From positions 1 through 45,425 of the forward strand of contig JALDRB010000020.1 in the NCBI GenBank assembly GCA_031316155.1: DNA of 45,425 bases, written 5' to 3'. The DNA is from Candidatus Scalindua sp. Lineage in GTDB: Bacteria; Planctomycetota; Brocadiia; Brocadiales; Scalinduaceae. Of the stretch, positions 6,766 to 14,988 are shown piece after piece (position 1 is the stretch's first letter; the number at the start of each line of letters is the position of its first letter). The notes under the pieces were generated by a model. That model did no database searches. It saw only the letters and a program-made list of their open reading frames with translations, and was not told the origin of the DNA. The translations under genes were made by a program, and so were the position numbers.

Positions 6766-8979
6766 TTATTCTAATAATAATTTCAGCCTAGCCTTTAAGT
6801 AGGTATATCTTCTTTGAGGTTTATTATTGTTTATGGCAACCGACAACGCTTTTTTTGTTCCAAGTAAAACTACTAATTTCCTGCCACGTGTTATCGCCGT
6901 ATACAGAAGATTTCTTTGTAAAAGAATAAAATGTTGTGTATGTACCGGCATAACGACAACAGGATATTCACTTCCCTGTGCTTTATGTACAGATACTGCA
7001 TAGGCCAATACAATCTCATCTAAATCTTTATAATCATACACTATAACTTTTCCTTCGAAATCCACTGTCACCTCGTGGTCTTCGTTATCTATGGCTGTTA
7101 TTATACCAACGTCTCCATTAAATACATCCTTGTCATAGTTATTTACTATTTGCATTACTTTGTCATTTTCCTTGAAAACTTTACCACCAATTCTCAACTC
7201 TTTTAATGACGGGTTTAATGCTGCTTGTAATTGTATATTAAGATAATGTGCTCCCAGATTCCCCTTATTCATAGGCGTTAGAACCTGAATGTCTTTAACC
7301 GGATCGAACTTAAACCTGTGAGGAATCCTCTCTTTACATAAAAATATGATTTTTTCAACAATCTTCTCCGGCTCCTCTATTGAAATGAAATAAAAATCTT
7401 GATCCTTATTTCTATCAGGATGAAGATCCGGCATATCTCCACTGTTTACTCTATGTGCATTAACGACAATTCCACTTTGTCTTGATTGCCTGAATATTTC
7501 ATCCAGTTTCACCGTTGAAACAACATGAGAATCTATTATATCTTTTAAGACATTACCGGCTCCCACTGAAGGGAGCTGGAACACGTCTCCAACAAATACT
7601 ACAGTTGCTTCCTGAGGAACAGCCTTCAAGAAATGATACATTAATAACGTATCAACCATAGAGGCTTCATCTATTACAATTAAGCCTGCATCTAACGGAT
7701 CCTGTTCATCTTTTTTAAAGCCGCTCCCACCCGGTTTAAATCCTAACAGACGATGTATAGTTTTTGCTTCGCACCCTGTAACCTCAGAGATCCTCTTTGC
7801 TGCTCTTCCCGTCGGGGCGGCTAATACAATCTTTTGTCCCAATTTCTGATAAATCTTAATTATTGAATTTATTATCGTGGTCTTTCCTGTACCCGGACAT
7901 CCCGTGATTACCATTAATTTCTCAGTGATTGATTTTTTAATAGCAATCTTCTGATTTGCCGCCAGGTTTATGTGCGTTCTGTTCTGCACCCAATCCAAAG
8001 CCTCCTCACAATCAAACTGCAATAGTGTTTTTTTCTTACTTAAAAATCTTTTCAGATGAGTAACTATACCAACTTCTGATCTGTAGAACTTTGAAAGATA
8101 AATAGCTTTGTGATTTACTTTTATTTCTCCATCTTCGTTAAGATCCTCGATCACAATTCTCTTATCCAATGCAATGGCACTAAAGGCCTTTACAATTATT
8201 TCACGTTCAACATTGAGGACTTTCTTACATTCCTCAATCAATAATTTATATGGATAATATACGTGACCTTCATCTGACAGCAACTGAAGAACATACAGAA
8301 GACCCGACTCCACCCTTACCTGTGAATCATTTGCTATCCCCATATCTTTTGCTATCTTGTCTGCCGTAACAAAACCGATACCAGACACATCAATTGCCAG
8401 TCTGTATGGATTTTCTTTAACAACCTGTATAGATCGCTGACCATATCGTTTAAATATTCTTGTGGCATACGCAGAACTCACACCATGGTTTTGAAGAAAA
8501 AGCATTACTTCTTTGATCTCTTTTTGTTCACCCCACGCTCTTTCAATCATCCTAATACGCTTGAGCCCAATTCCATCCACTTCCCGAAGCATTTCCAATG
8601 AATTTTCTATAATATCTAAAGTTTTAACACCAAACTGAGCTACAATCCTCTTTGCCATAACAGGGCCGATACCTTTTATCAAACTGGAACTGAGATATTT
8701 TTCTATCCCTTTCACTGTTGCAGGCACTAGAGACAGATACGAATCTACTCTAAATTGAGATCCATATTTGGGGTGATCAAACCACTCACCCTTGAGTTTC
8801 AGAAGTTCTCCAGGATTAACAGAAAGAAGGTTACCCGTAAAAACTACTAAATCTCTACACTCTTTAACTCTCAATTTACCAATGGTATAACCAGTATCTT
8901 CGTTCCTGTAGATAATTTTCTCAACGAAACCTTGAATTTCAGACTGCATTTGAAATCTGTTAAAAGTGGGGTTGTTCAT
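6766..8979 (-). CDS. recD2: ATP-dependent RecD2-like DNA helicase
   Basis: 737 aa from the ATG at 8979; an in-frame TTG at 8994 adds five residues and neither has a good Shine-Dalgarno. The length fits stand-alone RecD2 (about 720-750). An N-terminal OB-like part (GFVEKIIYRNEDTGYTIGKL) is followed by helix-hairpin-helix regions (KGIGPVMAKRIV, VDGIGLKRI, VSGIGFVTADKIAKDMGI). The superfamily 1B helicase motor follows: Walker A GCPGTGKTT near residue 358, Walker B VIDEASMVD near 433, GDVFQLPSVGAG, and the late motif AYAVSVHKAQGSEYPVVVMP. It is a 5'-3' DNA helicase of repair, found in bacteria without RecBC. Two methionines near the start (8979, 8949) leave the exact N-terminus open. Confidence 0.95.
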   Translation of the reverse strand: MNNPTFNRFQMQSEIQGFVEKIIYRNEDTGYTIGKLRVKECRDLVVFTGNLLSVNPGELLKLKGEWFDHPKYGSQFRVDSYLSLVPATVKGIEKYLSSSLIKGIGPVMAKRIVAQFGVKTLDIIENSLEMLREVDGIGLKRIRMIERAWGEQKEIKEVMLFLQNHGVSSAYATRIFKRYGQRSIQVVKENPYRLAIDVSGIGFVTADKIAKDMGIANDSQVRVESGLLYVLQLLSDEGHVYYPYKLLIEECKKVLNVEREIIVKAFSAIALDKRIVIEDLNEDGEIKVNHKAIYLSKFYRSEVGIVTHLKRFLSKKKTLLQFDCEEALDWVQNRTHINLAANQKIAIKKSITEKLMVITGCPGTGKTTIINSIIKIYQKLGQKIVLAAPTGRAAKRISEVTGCEAKTIHRLLGFKPGGSGFKKDEQDPLDAGLIVIDEASMVDTLLMYHFLKAVPQEATVVFVGDVFQLPSVGAGNVLKDIIDSHVVSTVKLDEIFRQSRQSGIVVNAHRVNSGDMPDLHPDRNKDQDFYFISIEEPEKIVEKIIFLCKERIPHRFKFDPVKDIQVLTPMNKGNLGAHYLNIQLQAALNPSLKELRIGGKVFKENDKVMQIVNNYDKDVFNGDVGIITAIDNEDHEVTVDFEGKVIVYDYKDLDEIVLAYAVSVHKAQGSEYPVVVMPVHTQHFILLQRNLLYTAITRGRKLVVLLGTKKALSVAINNNKPQRRYTYLKARLKLLLE

Positions 8980-9112
8980 CAGGTTCTTGTTCAAGAGGAG
9001 TATCTATGATCATGGTTTTTGAATTTTACATTTTCGTAATAGCATTACAAAACAACACTTAATACAACCTGCAAAAATGATCATAGCGTTTGTTCAGCTT
9101 TTACTATTTCTC

Positions 9113-10234
9113 TCATATAAGAATAGTGTTCAGATAGTGGTCGAATTGTTCCGCCTTCAATTCCCAGTCAAATTTCTGCGTGATGCGGACCGCTCGGTTT
9201 GGATCGCCTCCCCACAAATCGTTTTCCTGAATCTTTTCCGACAAATAGATCAGCCTTTCAGCCAATTTGCTTGCCCCTCCCTTATAATAAAAGTCCTCGT
9301 TACCTGATTCCAGTTCCAGGGTTTCTGGATAGGCTAGTTTTTCAGGCACGAGAGGAAAGGCTCCTGCCGCAGCAGCTTCAACTACGCTGATGCCAAAGAA
9401 TTCGTGATCTGCAGTAGAGACGAATACATCGGCTTCTAAAAGCGTATTTTCGTAATCACGACGATTCTGTTGATATCCCCAACGATCTATCAGACAGGAA
9501 AACTCCTTCCTGGATGAGGAAAATACATCAGGGATGTTCTTACCATGTTGACCAATAACATTTAATCTGAACACAATATTTCTTGTTTTTAAGATTCGTA
9601 ATGCTTCAAAGAGAAGAAAGGGGTTTTTATCGTATTCCCATCTTGCCGCCCATGCAATACGCATAGGGCCTGGAGAACGTTTTTTCCTCTTCGGGAATTT
9701 ATGGATACCAGGATACCTTACAGAAGATTTGAGACGAATTGCCTCAACCGAATCCAGTAGCCGAAAATCCGGCATACGTTTCAGAAAAGATAGAAGCTCT
9801 CTGAGAAAAACATCTCGATGGTAAGAAGAATTAAACCATACCTCAGTTCCTGCCAGCGCAGTTATTAAATTAGTGAGAACAAAATGATAGTCAAATTCCC
9901 GTTGATGTATCACGGGATACGTCAGTTGGTTTTCGTGAAAATAAACTATTGATGGCAGCCTTTGTACTGCCGGATGTGCTATGCCCAGGTATTCAGCCAG
10001 ATTTAACATATCTGAACAAAAAAGGATATCCCACATTTCACCCTTTTTGATTTTTTCGGCTGTCTGATTTGCCAGTGTTATGGCTGAATGACGCATGCGC
10101 CATTTCCATTTTCTTGGCGGAAGCCTCAAAAGTGTCCATCTGTGACGGCTTAACCCCATCCAACCTTCCAAAAAAGCCCTGTGACTCCCCCCAAAATAGG
10201 GTTCCAGTGCCAGAACACTCAAGTTTTTACCCAT
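9113..10234 (-). CDS. tRNA-queuosine alpha-mannosyltransferase-like glycosyltransferase (DUF3524/GTDC1 family)
   Basis: 373 aa. The N-terminal half is the DUF3524 domain: EPYFGGSHRAF at residues 11-21, PRKWKWRMRH at 40-49, the diagnostic HENQLTYP at 100-107 and EVWFNSSYHRD at 131-141. The C-terminal half is a GT4 Rossmann domain (MRIAWAARWEYDKNP; HEFFGISVVEAAAAGAFPLV) with the usual E-x7-E pair for the sugar nucleotide. Human GTDC1 of this family is the enzyme that adds mannose to queuosine in tRNA-Asp, so a tRNA-modifying role is likely, but no other queuosine gene lies in the window. The neighbouring sugar genes leave open a different acceptor. It follows the second csp gene on the same strand, separated by a hairpin. 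Confidence 0.85.
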   Translation of the reverse strand: MGKNLSVLALEPYFGGSHRAFLEGWMGLSRHRWTLLRLPPRKWKWRMRHSAITLANQTAEKIKKGEMWDILFCSDMLNLAEYLGIAHPAVQRLPSIVYFHENQLTYPVIHQREFDYHFVLTNLITALAGTEVWFNSSYHRDVFLRELLSFLKRMPDFRLLDSVEAIRLKSSVRYPGIHKFPKRKKRSPGPMRIAWAARWEYDKNPFLLFEALRILKTRNIVFRLNVIGQHGKNIPDVFSSSRKEFSCLIDRWGYQQNRRDYENTLLEADVFVSTADHEFFGISVVEAAAAGAFPLVPEKLAYPETLELESGNEDFYYKGGASKLAERLIYLSEKIQENDLWGGDPNRAVRITQKFDWELKAEQFDHYLNTILI

Positions 10235-10257
10235 TCTTTATCCGGCTATATATAAAG

Positions 10258-10296
10258 AAAGCCTCCAACATCATTTAATAGATATTGGAGGCTTTT
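10258..10296 (-). terminator. Hairpin downstream of the second cold-shock gene
   Basis: AAAGCCTCCAA (10258-10268) pairs with TTGGAGGCTTT (10285-10295), giving an 11-bp stem with T-rich sequence on both outer sides. The loop resembles that of the 6253-6291 hairpin. It separates the csp gene from the glycosyltransferase at 9113-10234. Confidence 0.7.
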
Positions 10297-10400
10297 CAGT
10301 TATCAGTATATAATTATTTTACAGTTTACTCTATATTTTTAAACAAAACTCTCTCGGTGGATGCATGATAGTAAAATACAGGAGCACTCTTTGTAAGTAT

Positions 10401-10601
10401 TTATAATTTGACAACATTTGAGGCCTTGTAACCCCTCTGGTCTTTTTCGGTTTCGAACTCTACCTTATCTCCTTCCGAGAGACTTTTAAACCCCTCGCCC
10501 TGAATCGCGGTATGATGCACAAAAACATCTTCCCCATTCTCCTGAGAAATAAAGCCATAACCCTTTGAGTCATTAAACCACTTTACTGTACCACTTGCCA
10601 T
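10401..10601 (-). CDS. Cold-shock domain protein (CspA family), second copy
   Basis: 66 aa from the ATG at 10601. A start four codons upstream is in frame, but the ribosome binding site GAGGGGGGTGAT and the paralogue at 6398-6598 both favour 10601. RNP1 reads KGYGFI and RNP2 VFVHH. The protein differs from the first copy at about ten positions, mostly conservative. Its 3' region up to the hairpin at 10258 is also similar to that of the first copy, so the duplicated unit covers leader, gene and terminator. It should act as an RNA chaperone. Confidence 0.95.
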   Translation of the reverse strand: MASGTVKWFNDSKGYGFISQENGEDVFVHHTAIQGEGFKSLSEGDKVEFETEKDQRGYKASNVVKL

Positions 10602-10626
10602 ATTGAAAATCACCCCCCTCTTTCAG

Positions 10627-10665
10627 AAAAAAAACGTAAAAAACTTTAAGGACGTAAACCCTTAA
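10627..10665 (-). promoter_or_regulatory. csp leader hairpin with T-tract
   Basis: On the minus strand TTAAGG/CCTTAA (10660-10665 with 10646-10651) forms a small stem, followed by two T-runs just before the ribosome binding site. The same arrangement (stem, T-run, GAGAGGGGG) precedes the first csp gene. It may be an attenuator, but the stem is only 6 bp. Confidence 0.4.
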
Positions 10666-10798
10666 TTGAATCTAATACCAGTGATACCTAATATCACCAT
10701 TAACATATAATAAAAAACATCATTATACACCCACAAAGCTGGAAGATGGTAACAAACATTGCCTATTAAAACAAGATAATTTTTTTCATTCTGGGCTA

Positions 10799-11575
10799 TT
10801 ATTTTACACCACCATATACTGCTTCCCGGTACTCTTTCCATAAGCACTCAACCATTTGGAATCCTGCCTCTGATAAGAGTTCCATGTCTTCAGTAACTGT
10901 CAGGAGGTTATCACCATCTCTTTTTTCCTTAGCCGTATATTCTGAAGAAATTTGATCCAATGATTTTTCTTGATGTTTCATACTTCGAGTTCTCTCCCTG
11001 ACCCCAATGTATTGCAGGCGCCTAAATAATGTTTCGAATACAGGAGAAACGGATCGAAAGATATCACAATTAATAAACCAGCCATTTGGTTTAAGTATTG
11101 AGTAAACAAATTGAAACAACCTCAGTTTTTCATCACTGGACAAATGGTGGAGGGCAAAAGCAGAAACCACTGCATCTATCCCGGAAAGATCTTTCTCTTT
11201 TTCCGGTAATTCCTGGAAAGTCATAGCCTTGAACGTGATCTGTCCAAGGTGAGCAGCCAGCCTCAGTTTTGCGTGATCAATCATCAATACTGCCGCATCT
11301 ACGGCTATAAGAGAAGCGTTGGGAAACATTTCAATCATTTTATACGAAAGGTATCCAGAACCAACACCCAGATCCAGAATGCATAAACTCTCAGATCTTT
11401 TAAAAGGTAAAATCTCTCGGGCAATTAATGCCATTTTTTCACGGTGAGGATGCCACACATCCATGTCAAAATCATATGATGCAATAACATCGCTGTCATT
11501 AAAAGCGTATGCAGTACCTTTTTGTGTTCTTCTTGCCATTCGTGTAAACACACCTGATGAATTGAAAATACTCAC
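10799..11575 (-). CDS. Class I SAM-dependent methyltransferase
   Basis: 258 aa with a GTG start; the ATG at 11539 (MARRTQKGT) is an alternative. The SAM-binding motif I is ILDLGVGSGYLS near residue 67, followed by SLIAVDAAVLMIDHAK (acidic motif II) and IDAVVSAFALHHLSSDEKLR (motif IV to post-motif). This is the Methyltransf_11/25 pattern. The C-terminal part (ERTRSMKHQEKSLDQISSEY) looks like the lid seen in enzymes of the CmoA/UbiE type, but the substrate is not predictable. It is a single gene on the minus strand, about 200 nt upstream of the second csp gene. Region 10614-10798 holds only the csp leader. Confidence 0.8.
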   Translation of the reverse strand: MSIFNSSGVFTRMARRTQKGTAYAFNDSDVIASYDFDMDVWHPHREKMALIAREILPFKRSESLCILDLGVGSGYLSYKMIEMFPNASLIAVDAAVLMIDHAKLRLAAHLGQITFKAMTFQELPEKEKDLSGIDAVVSAFALHHLSSDEKLRLFQFVYSILKPNGWFINCDIFRSVSPVFETLFRRLQYIGVRERTRSMKHQEKSLDQISSEYTAKEKRDGDNLLTVTEDMELLSEAGFQMVECLWKEYREAVYGGVK

Positions 11576-11742
11576 AGAATAGATGTTCGGATAGATTTAA
11601 ATTATACAGAAACATGTACAAATTGTAAACGATCATTTCACGCGGTAGTGTTCATAATAAATCATGCTGGAAAAACTGACTGGAATATGTAATATGTATG
11701 GTTTTATGTTACACTCATCTGATAAAAATAATTATAGTTCTC

Positions 11743-11775
11743 CTGCCTGACCCGCATACCATCCGGGAGCGGCAG
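11743..11775. repeat. Small GC-rich inverted repeat
   Basis: CTGCC (11743-11747) and GGCAG (11771-11775) enclose CCCG/CGGG (11751-11754 and 11764-11767). It stands out as GC-rich in the AT-rich gap 11576-11857, which otherwise shows no gene. It recalls the CCTGCC palindrome at 21936-21973. Confidence 0.4.
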
Positions 11776-11857
11776 AGAGAAGTTGCATTTTATACATTAA
11801 AAGAGCTGAATTCATTTTTTACCCATAAACTTTGAAATTTCAATTGGGTTAACCAAA

Positions 11858-13735
11858 GTGACATTGATAGAAAAAAAACCAGAATCTATAAACCTCAATC
11901 CAACCCTATCTCTCTGCATGATTGTAAAGAATGAAGAAGAGTTTCTTCCCAGATGTCTGGAGAGTGTTAAAAATCATGTGGACGAAATGGTTATCGTAGA
12001 TACCGGTTCAACTGACAGGACAGTTGAGATTGCAAGAAGTTACGGTGCAAACATTTATCATCACGCATGGGAAAACAGTTTTTGTAAATCAAGAAACTAT
12101 TCATTAACGTATGCTACAAGTGACTGGATTCTCATTCTTGATGCTGATGAGGAAATAGATAAAGAAGACGCACACAAACTGAAAGAAGTTATTAAAGACC
12201 GTGAAGCAAACGTGTTCCATCTGCCCCTGTTTTGTAAACCTCTGGGCGGGAGAAACAGTTCAATTTCCCGGTCAATCCGACTGTTTAGAAACCATCTTGA
12301 CTTTCACTATGTGGGCATAGTTCATAATGTCCTGGAATGTAAAGGATCGAGTAAAAGCGTAAATATAAAAATATACCATTATGGTTATAGTCTGACAAAA
12401 GAACAAATGGAGAAAAAATTTGTAAGAACAACTTCCCTCTTGAAAGAGCAGATTAGAAATGACCCTTCCGATCCGATCCCACACTATAATCTGGCAATTT
12501 CTTACCAGAGTAAATTCATGGATGACGAATGTTTATCGGAAGCCCTTGAGGCAATCAGGCTTTTTGAGACAAAGAAAAGCGATAGACAGACAAGGTTACA
12601 GGCACTGTATACCGCAAGCAATACATTTTTCCGTAAAAATGAGTTGGAAAATGCCGAAACCTATGCACTCAAGGCACTGGATCTCTATTATGATTATGTT
12701 GACATCCACAATGTACTTTCTTCCATATATTTCCAGCGTAACGATTATGACAAGTGTCTGGAGTTTACAAAGACATACCTGAAACTCATGAAGGATATCG
12801 AATCAGATCCGACCCGCGCCCTAGATATACCTTTTATTACTCTTGAGCTGGAGTGGCTTGCATATTCGCGGATATCAATTATTTATTATGAGCAAAACAA
12901 AATGCCTGAAGGGAATGAGGCCTTTCATAATGCCGTAAAATGCGCCCGAAGTAGGTGTGCCCCCTATCTTGCTGTTGGAAAACACTTTTCTGATCAGAAA
13001 AATTTCAAATTGGGAGAAAAATTTCTAAAGGATGGGTTAAAAATTGATCCTCAAAATAAAGATTTACTTTATCATCTTGCAGAAGTGTGTGTAAAATCAG
13101 GACAATCAGATAAGGCATTGATTCATCTCAAAAAGATTCTGAATGCTTATCCTGAAGAGACAACTGCACAATACCGACTGGGTCTCATTTTTTCTCATGA
13201 TAACAAATTTATTGATGCCATTCATTCTTTTAAATCGGTAATCGAAAAGGACCCAAAACATACCGGAGCCTTGTTCAGCCTTGCTCTTGTCTATGAAAAA
13301 ACAGGAGACAGCATACAGGCGAAAAATGTATATGACAATATACTGGAAACAGATCCGGAATATGCCGAAGTATATGTAAGGCTGGGTTCTCTCTATTTGA
13401 GAGAAGCAAATTACGTGAAGGCAAAGGATTGTTTTGTTAATACGTTAAAATTAAACAAATATCCGGCAGAGGCGTATCTCGCATTAAGTAAAATTTCCCT
13501 AACCATGAATGATTTTGAAGGATGTGTAAAGAGTTGCAATGAATTGTTGAAGTACTTAAGACTCCCAAGAAACGTTCTCATAGACTCTGTAACAGATTTG
13601 AGCAATCTTTATGTAAAAATTGGAACACATTTCAAGAAGCAAAAAGTTGAAACCCTGGCAAATTATTCTTTTGAAATCGCTGATATTCTTTGCTCCCTTA
13701 CACCAGAGAAAAATGTTGTACCAGGGGAAGACTGA
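11858..13735 (+). CDS. GT2 glycosyltransferase with C-terminal TPR repeats
   Basis: 625 aa, GTG start. Residues 15-230 form a GT-A domain of the GT2 family (SunS/'TPR domain protein, glycosyl transferase' type): TLSLCMIVKNEEEFLPRCLE, then VIVDTGSTDRT, then the metal-binding DAD at residues 95-97 in WILILDADEE. Residues from about 200 to 600 contain TPR-like helical repeats, for example EKFLKDGLKIDPQNKDLLYH and YAEVYVRLGSLYLREANYVK. It probably transfers a sugar to a protein or glycan, with TPRs binding the acceptor. It is a paralogue of 20408-22009; the two flank the flagellar block, which is transcribed on the minus strand, suggesting flagellin as a possible acceptor (inference). Confidence 0.85.
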   Translation: MTLIEKKPESINLNPTLSLCMIVKNEEEFLPRCLESVKNHVDEMVIVDTGSTDRTVEIARSYGANIYHHAWENSFCKSRNYSLTYATSDWILILDADEEIDKEDAHKLKEVIKDREANVFHLPLFCKPLGGRNSSISRSIRLFRNHLDFHYVGIVHNVLECKGSSKSVNIKIYHYGYSLTKEQMEKKFVRTTSLLKEQIRNDPSDPIPHYNLAISYQSKFMDDECLSEALEAIRLFETKKSDRQTRLQALYTASNTFFRKNELENAETYALKALDLYYDYVDIHNVLSSIYFQRNDYDKCLEFTKTYLKLMKDIESDPTRALDIPFITLELEWLAYSRISIIYYEQNKMPEGNEAFHNAVKCARSRCAPYLAVGKHFSDQKNFKLGEKFLKDGLKIDPQNKDLLYHLAEVCVKSGQSDKALIHLKKILNAYPEETTAQYRLGLIFSHDNKFIDAIHSFKSVIEKDPKHTGALFSLALVYEKTGDSIQAKNVYDNILETDPEYAEVYVRLGSLYLREANYVKAKDCFVNTLKLNKYPAEAYLALSKISLTMNDFEGCVKSCNELLKYLRLPRNVLIDSVTDLSNLYVKIGTHFKKQKVETLANYSFEIADILCSLTPEKNVVPGED

Positions 13736-13942
13736 TTATCATCTCATATCATTTGAGGGTACAACAATGCAGGTGACACAATGTTTAGTGCTGTATAGCA
13801 TGTGACAAGTTGTTTGCAATTTGGTTGAAATGGAGTTAAAAGGAATCGCCTTGAATAATGCATAAAAATTGAAAGAATCTCGGATATGAATCGTTCACAA
13901 CAGGACATCCTTTTCTCAATGGAAAAACCGTAATCTGCACAT

Positions 13943-14401
13943 TCATTGTACAACATCCAAAAATCTGGGTGAGCGTAATTGATGCATCTTCAAGGTTTTT
14001 AAAATCCTGCTCCTTTTACCGAGAATTCCTGCCCTAGTCCTCATATCATCGATTGAAGAGATAAGCAAATCTATGCTTTTCTGATCATGATTTGACAGGT
14101 CAATGAGTATCGATTGTTTTTTTCTGAACAGTGTTTTGATGGTTTTATCTAAAAGAAGTGCTGATGTATGATGTGATATCTGATCCAGGATTTTTACATT
14201 AAATTTCATCAAATGTTTGATATCTTTGACATTGTTTTCCTTTTCAGTTATTAACACACCTAATTTCTTTATATCTCCAGATTGAATAGTCTCTTCCTGT
14301 TTTTTTGTTAATTCCCATATTTTTTCATAATATGTTAATTCTCTTTCCAAATAGACAACTATCTCTTCTCTGGAATAACTCCTATCATTTTTTCTATTCA
14401 T
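13943..14401 (-). CDS. FlgN/FliT-like flagellar export chaperone (tentative)
   Basis: 152 aa, largely helical and charged, with no membrane segment. The N-terminal part (ELTYYEKIWELTKKQEETIQ, then a GDIKKL turn and ITEKENNVKDIKHLM) has the spacing of FlgN-type chaperones: long helix, 'sGDi', then 'lekK'. It lies directly downstream of fliS and fliD, where FliT or FlgN is often found. It would keep hook-associated proteins soluble before export. The gap between fliS and this gene is 61 nt. Similarity is by pattern only, so the name is tentative. The gap 13736-13942 between this gene's stop and the GT2-TPR gene shows no gene. Confidence 0.55.
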   Translation of the reverse strand: MNRKNDRSYSREEIVVYLERELTYYEKIWELTKKQEETIQSGDIKKLGVLITEKENNVKDIKHLMKFNVKILDQISHHTSALLLDKTIKTLFRKKQSILIDLSNHDQKSIDLLISSIDDMRTRAGILGKRSRILKTLKMHQLRSPRFLDVVQ

Positions 14402-14462
14402 ATTCAGGTCTTTTTTTATACAACTTGTACCTCATACAGGATCATATCCATCAATCTACTCC

Positions 14463-14888
14463 CTAAACTGAAACATTAAGAGCAATGCTGGCACTATCAT
14501 CTTCATCATATTCTATCTCCGGAACACTAGTTAAGCTATTCCATGATTTTCTTAATTCAGATAAGATATGTATAGAATTATCTAGAGCCTTCCTGTTCAA
14601 ATTTATATTTGCGTCCATTATCTCGCGTATGACAAAGTTGTATAATTGTGATAATGAAGCTGCAATCTCACCACCTTTTTCTTCGTCTAAAGACGTGAGA
14701 AGCTCAAATACGATATCCTTAGCTTTGGTGAGAGAAATGTTTTTTCCCTCGTATTGCTTTTCAGCAATATCGTTTTTTGCCTTCTCAAGGAGCCGAATCG
14801 CTCTGTCATACAACTTTAAAATTAAACTTATTTGATCTGTTGTTTCAAGCTCTGTCTTTTTGTACAATCCTATTCTTTGTGTGTTCAT
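14463..14888 (-). CDS. fliS: Flagellar export chaperone FliS
   Basis: 141 aa, the usual FliS length. The family pattern is clear: an N-terminal segment, then LILKLYDRAIRLLEKAKNDI, AKDIVFELLTSLDEEKGGEI and LSQLYNFVIREIMDANINLN. FliS binds the C-terminal tail of flagellin in the cytoplasm and prevents early polymerisation. It follows fliD by 100 nt on the same strand and belongs to the filament gene block. Confidence 0.9.
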   Translation of the reverse strand: MNTQRIGLYKKTELETTDQISLILKLYDRAIRLLEKAKNDIAEKQYEGKNISLTKAKDIVFELLTSLDEEKGGEIAASLSQLYNFVIREIMDANINLNRKALDNSIHILSELRKSWNSLTSVPEIEYDEDDSASIALNVSV

Positions 14889-14988
14889 TTATCTTCTCCA
14901 TTTCCTGAAAGTTTAAGAATGTATGCCTTCATTTTATAGTAATCCTGACACAATAATCCTTCATAACACAAACTGATTTTTTGTATAA

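Noticed and set aside
10662..10847. Minus-strand frame of 61 codons upstream of the second csp gene
   Set aside because: Overlaps the end of the methyltransferase gene and the csp leader; no family resemblance.
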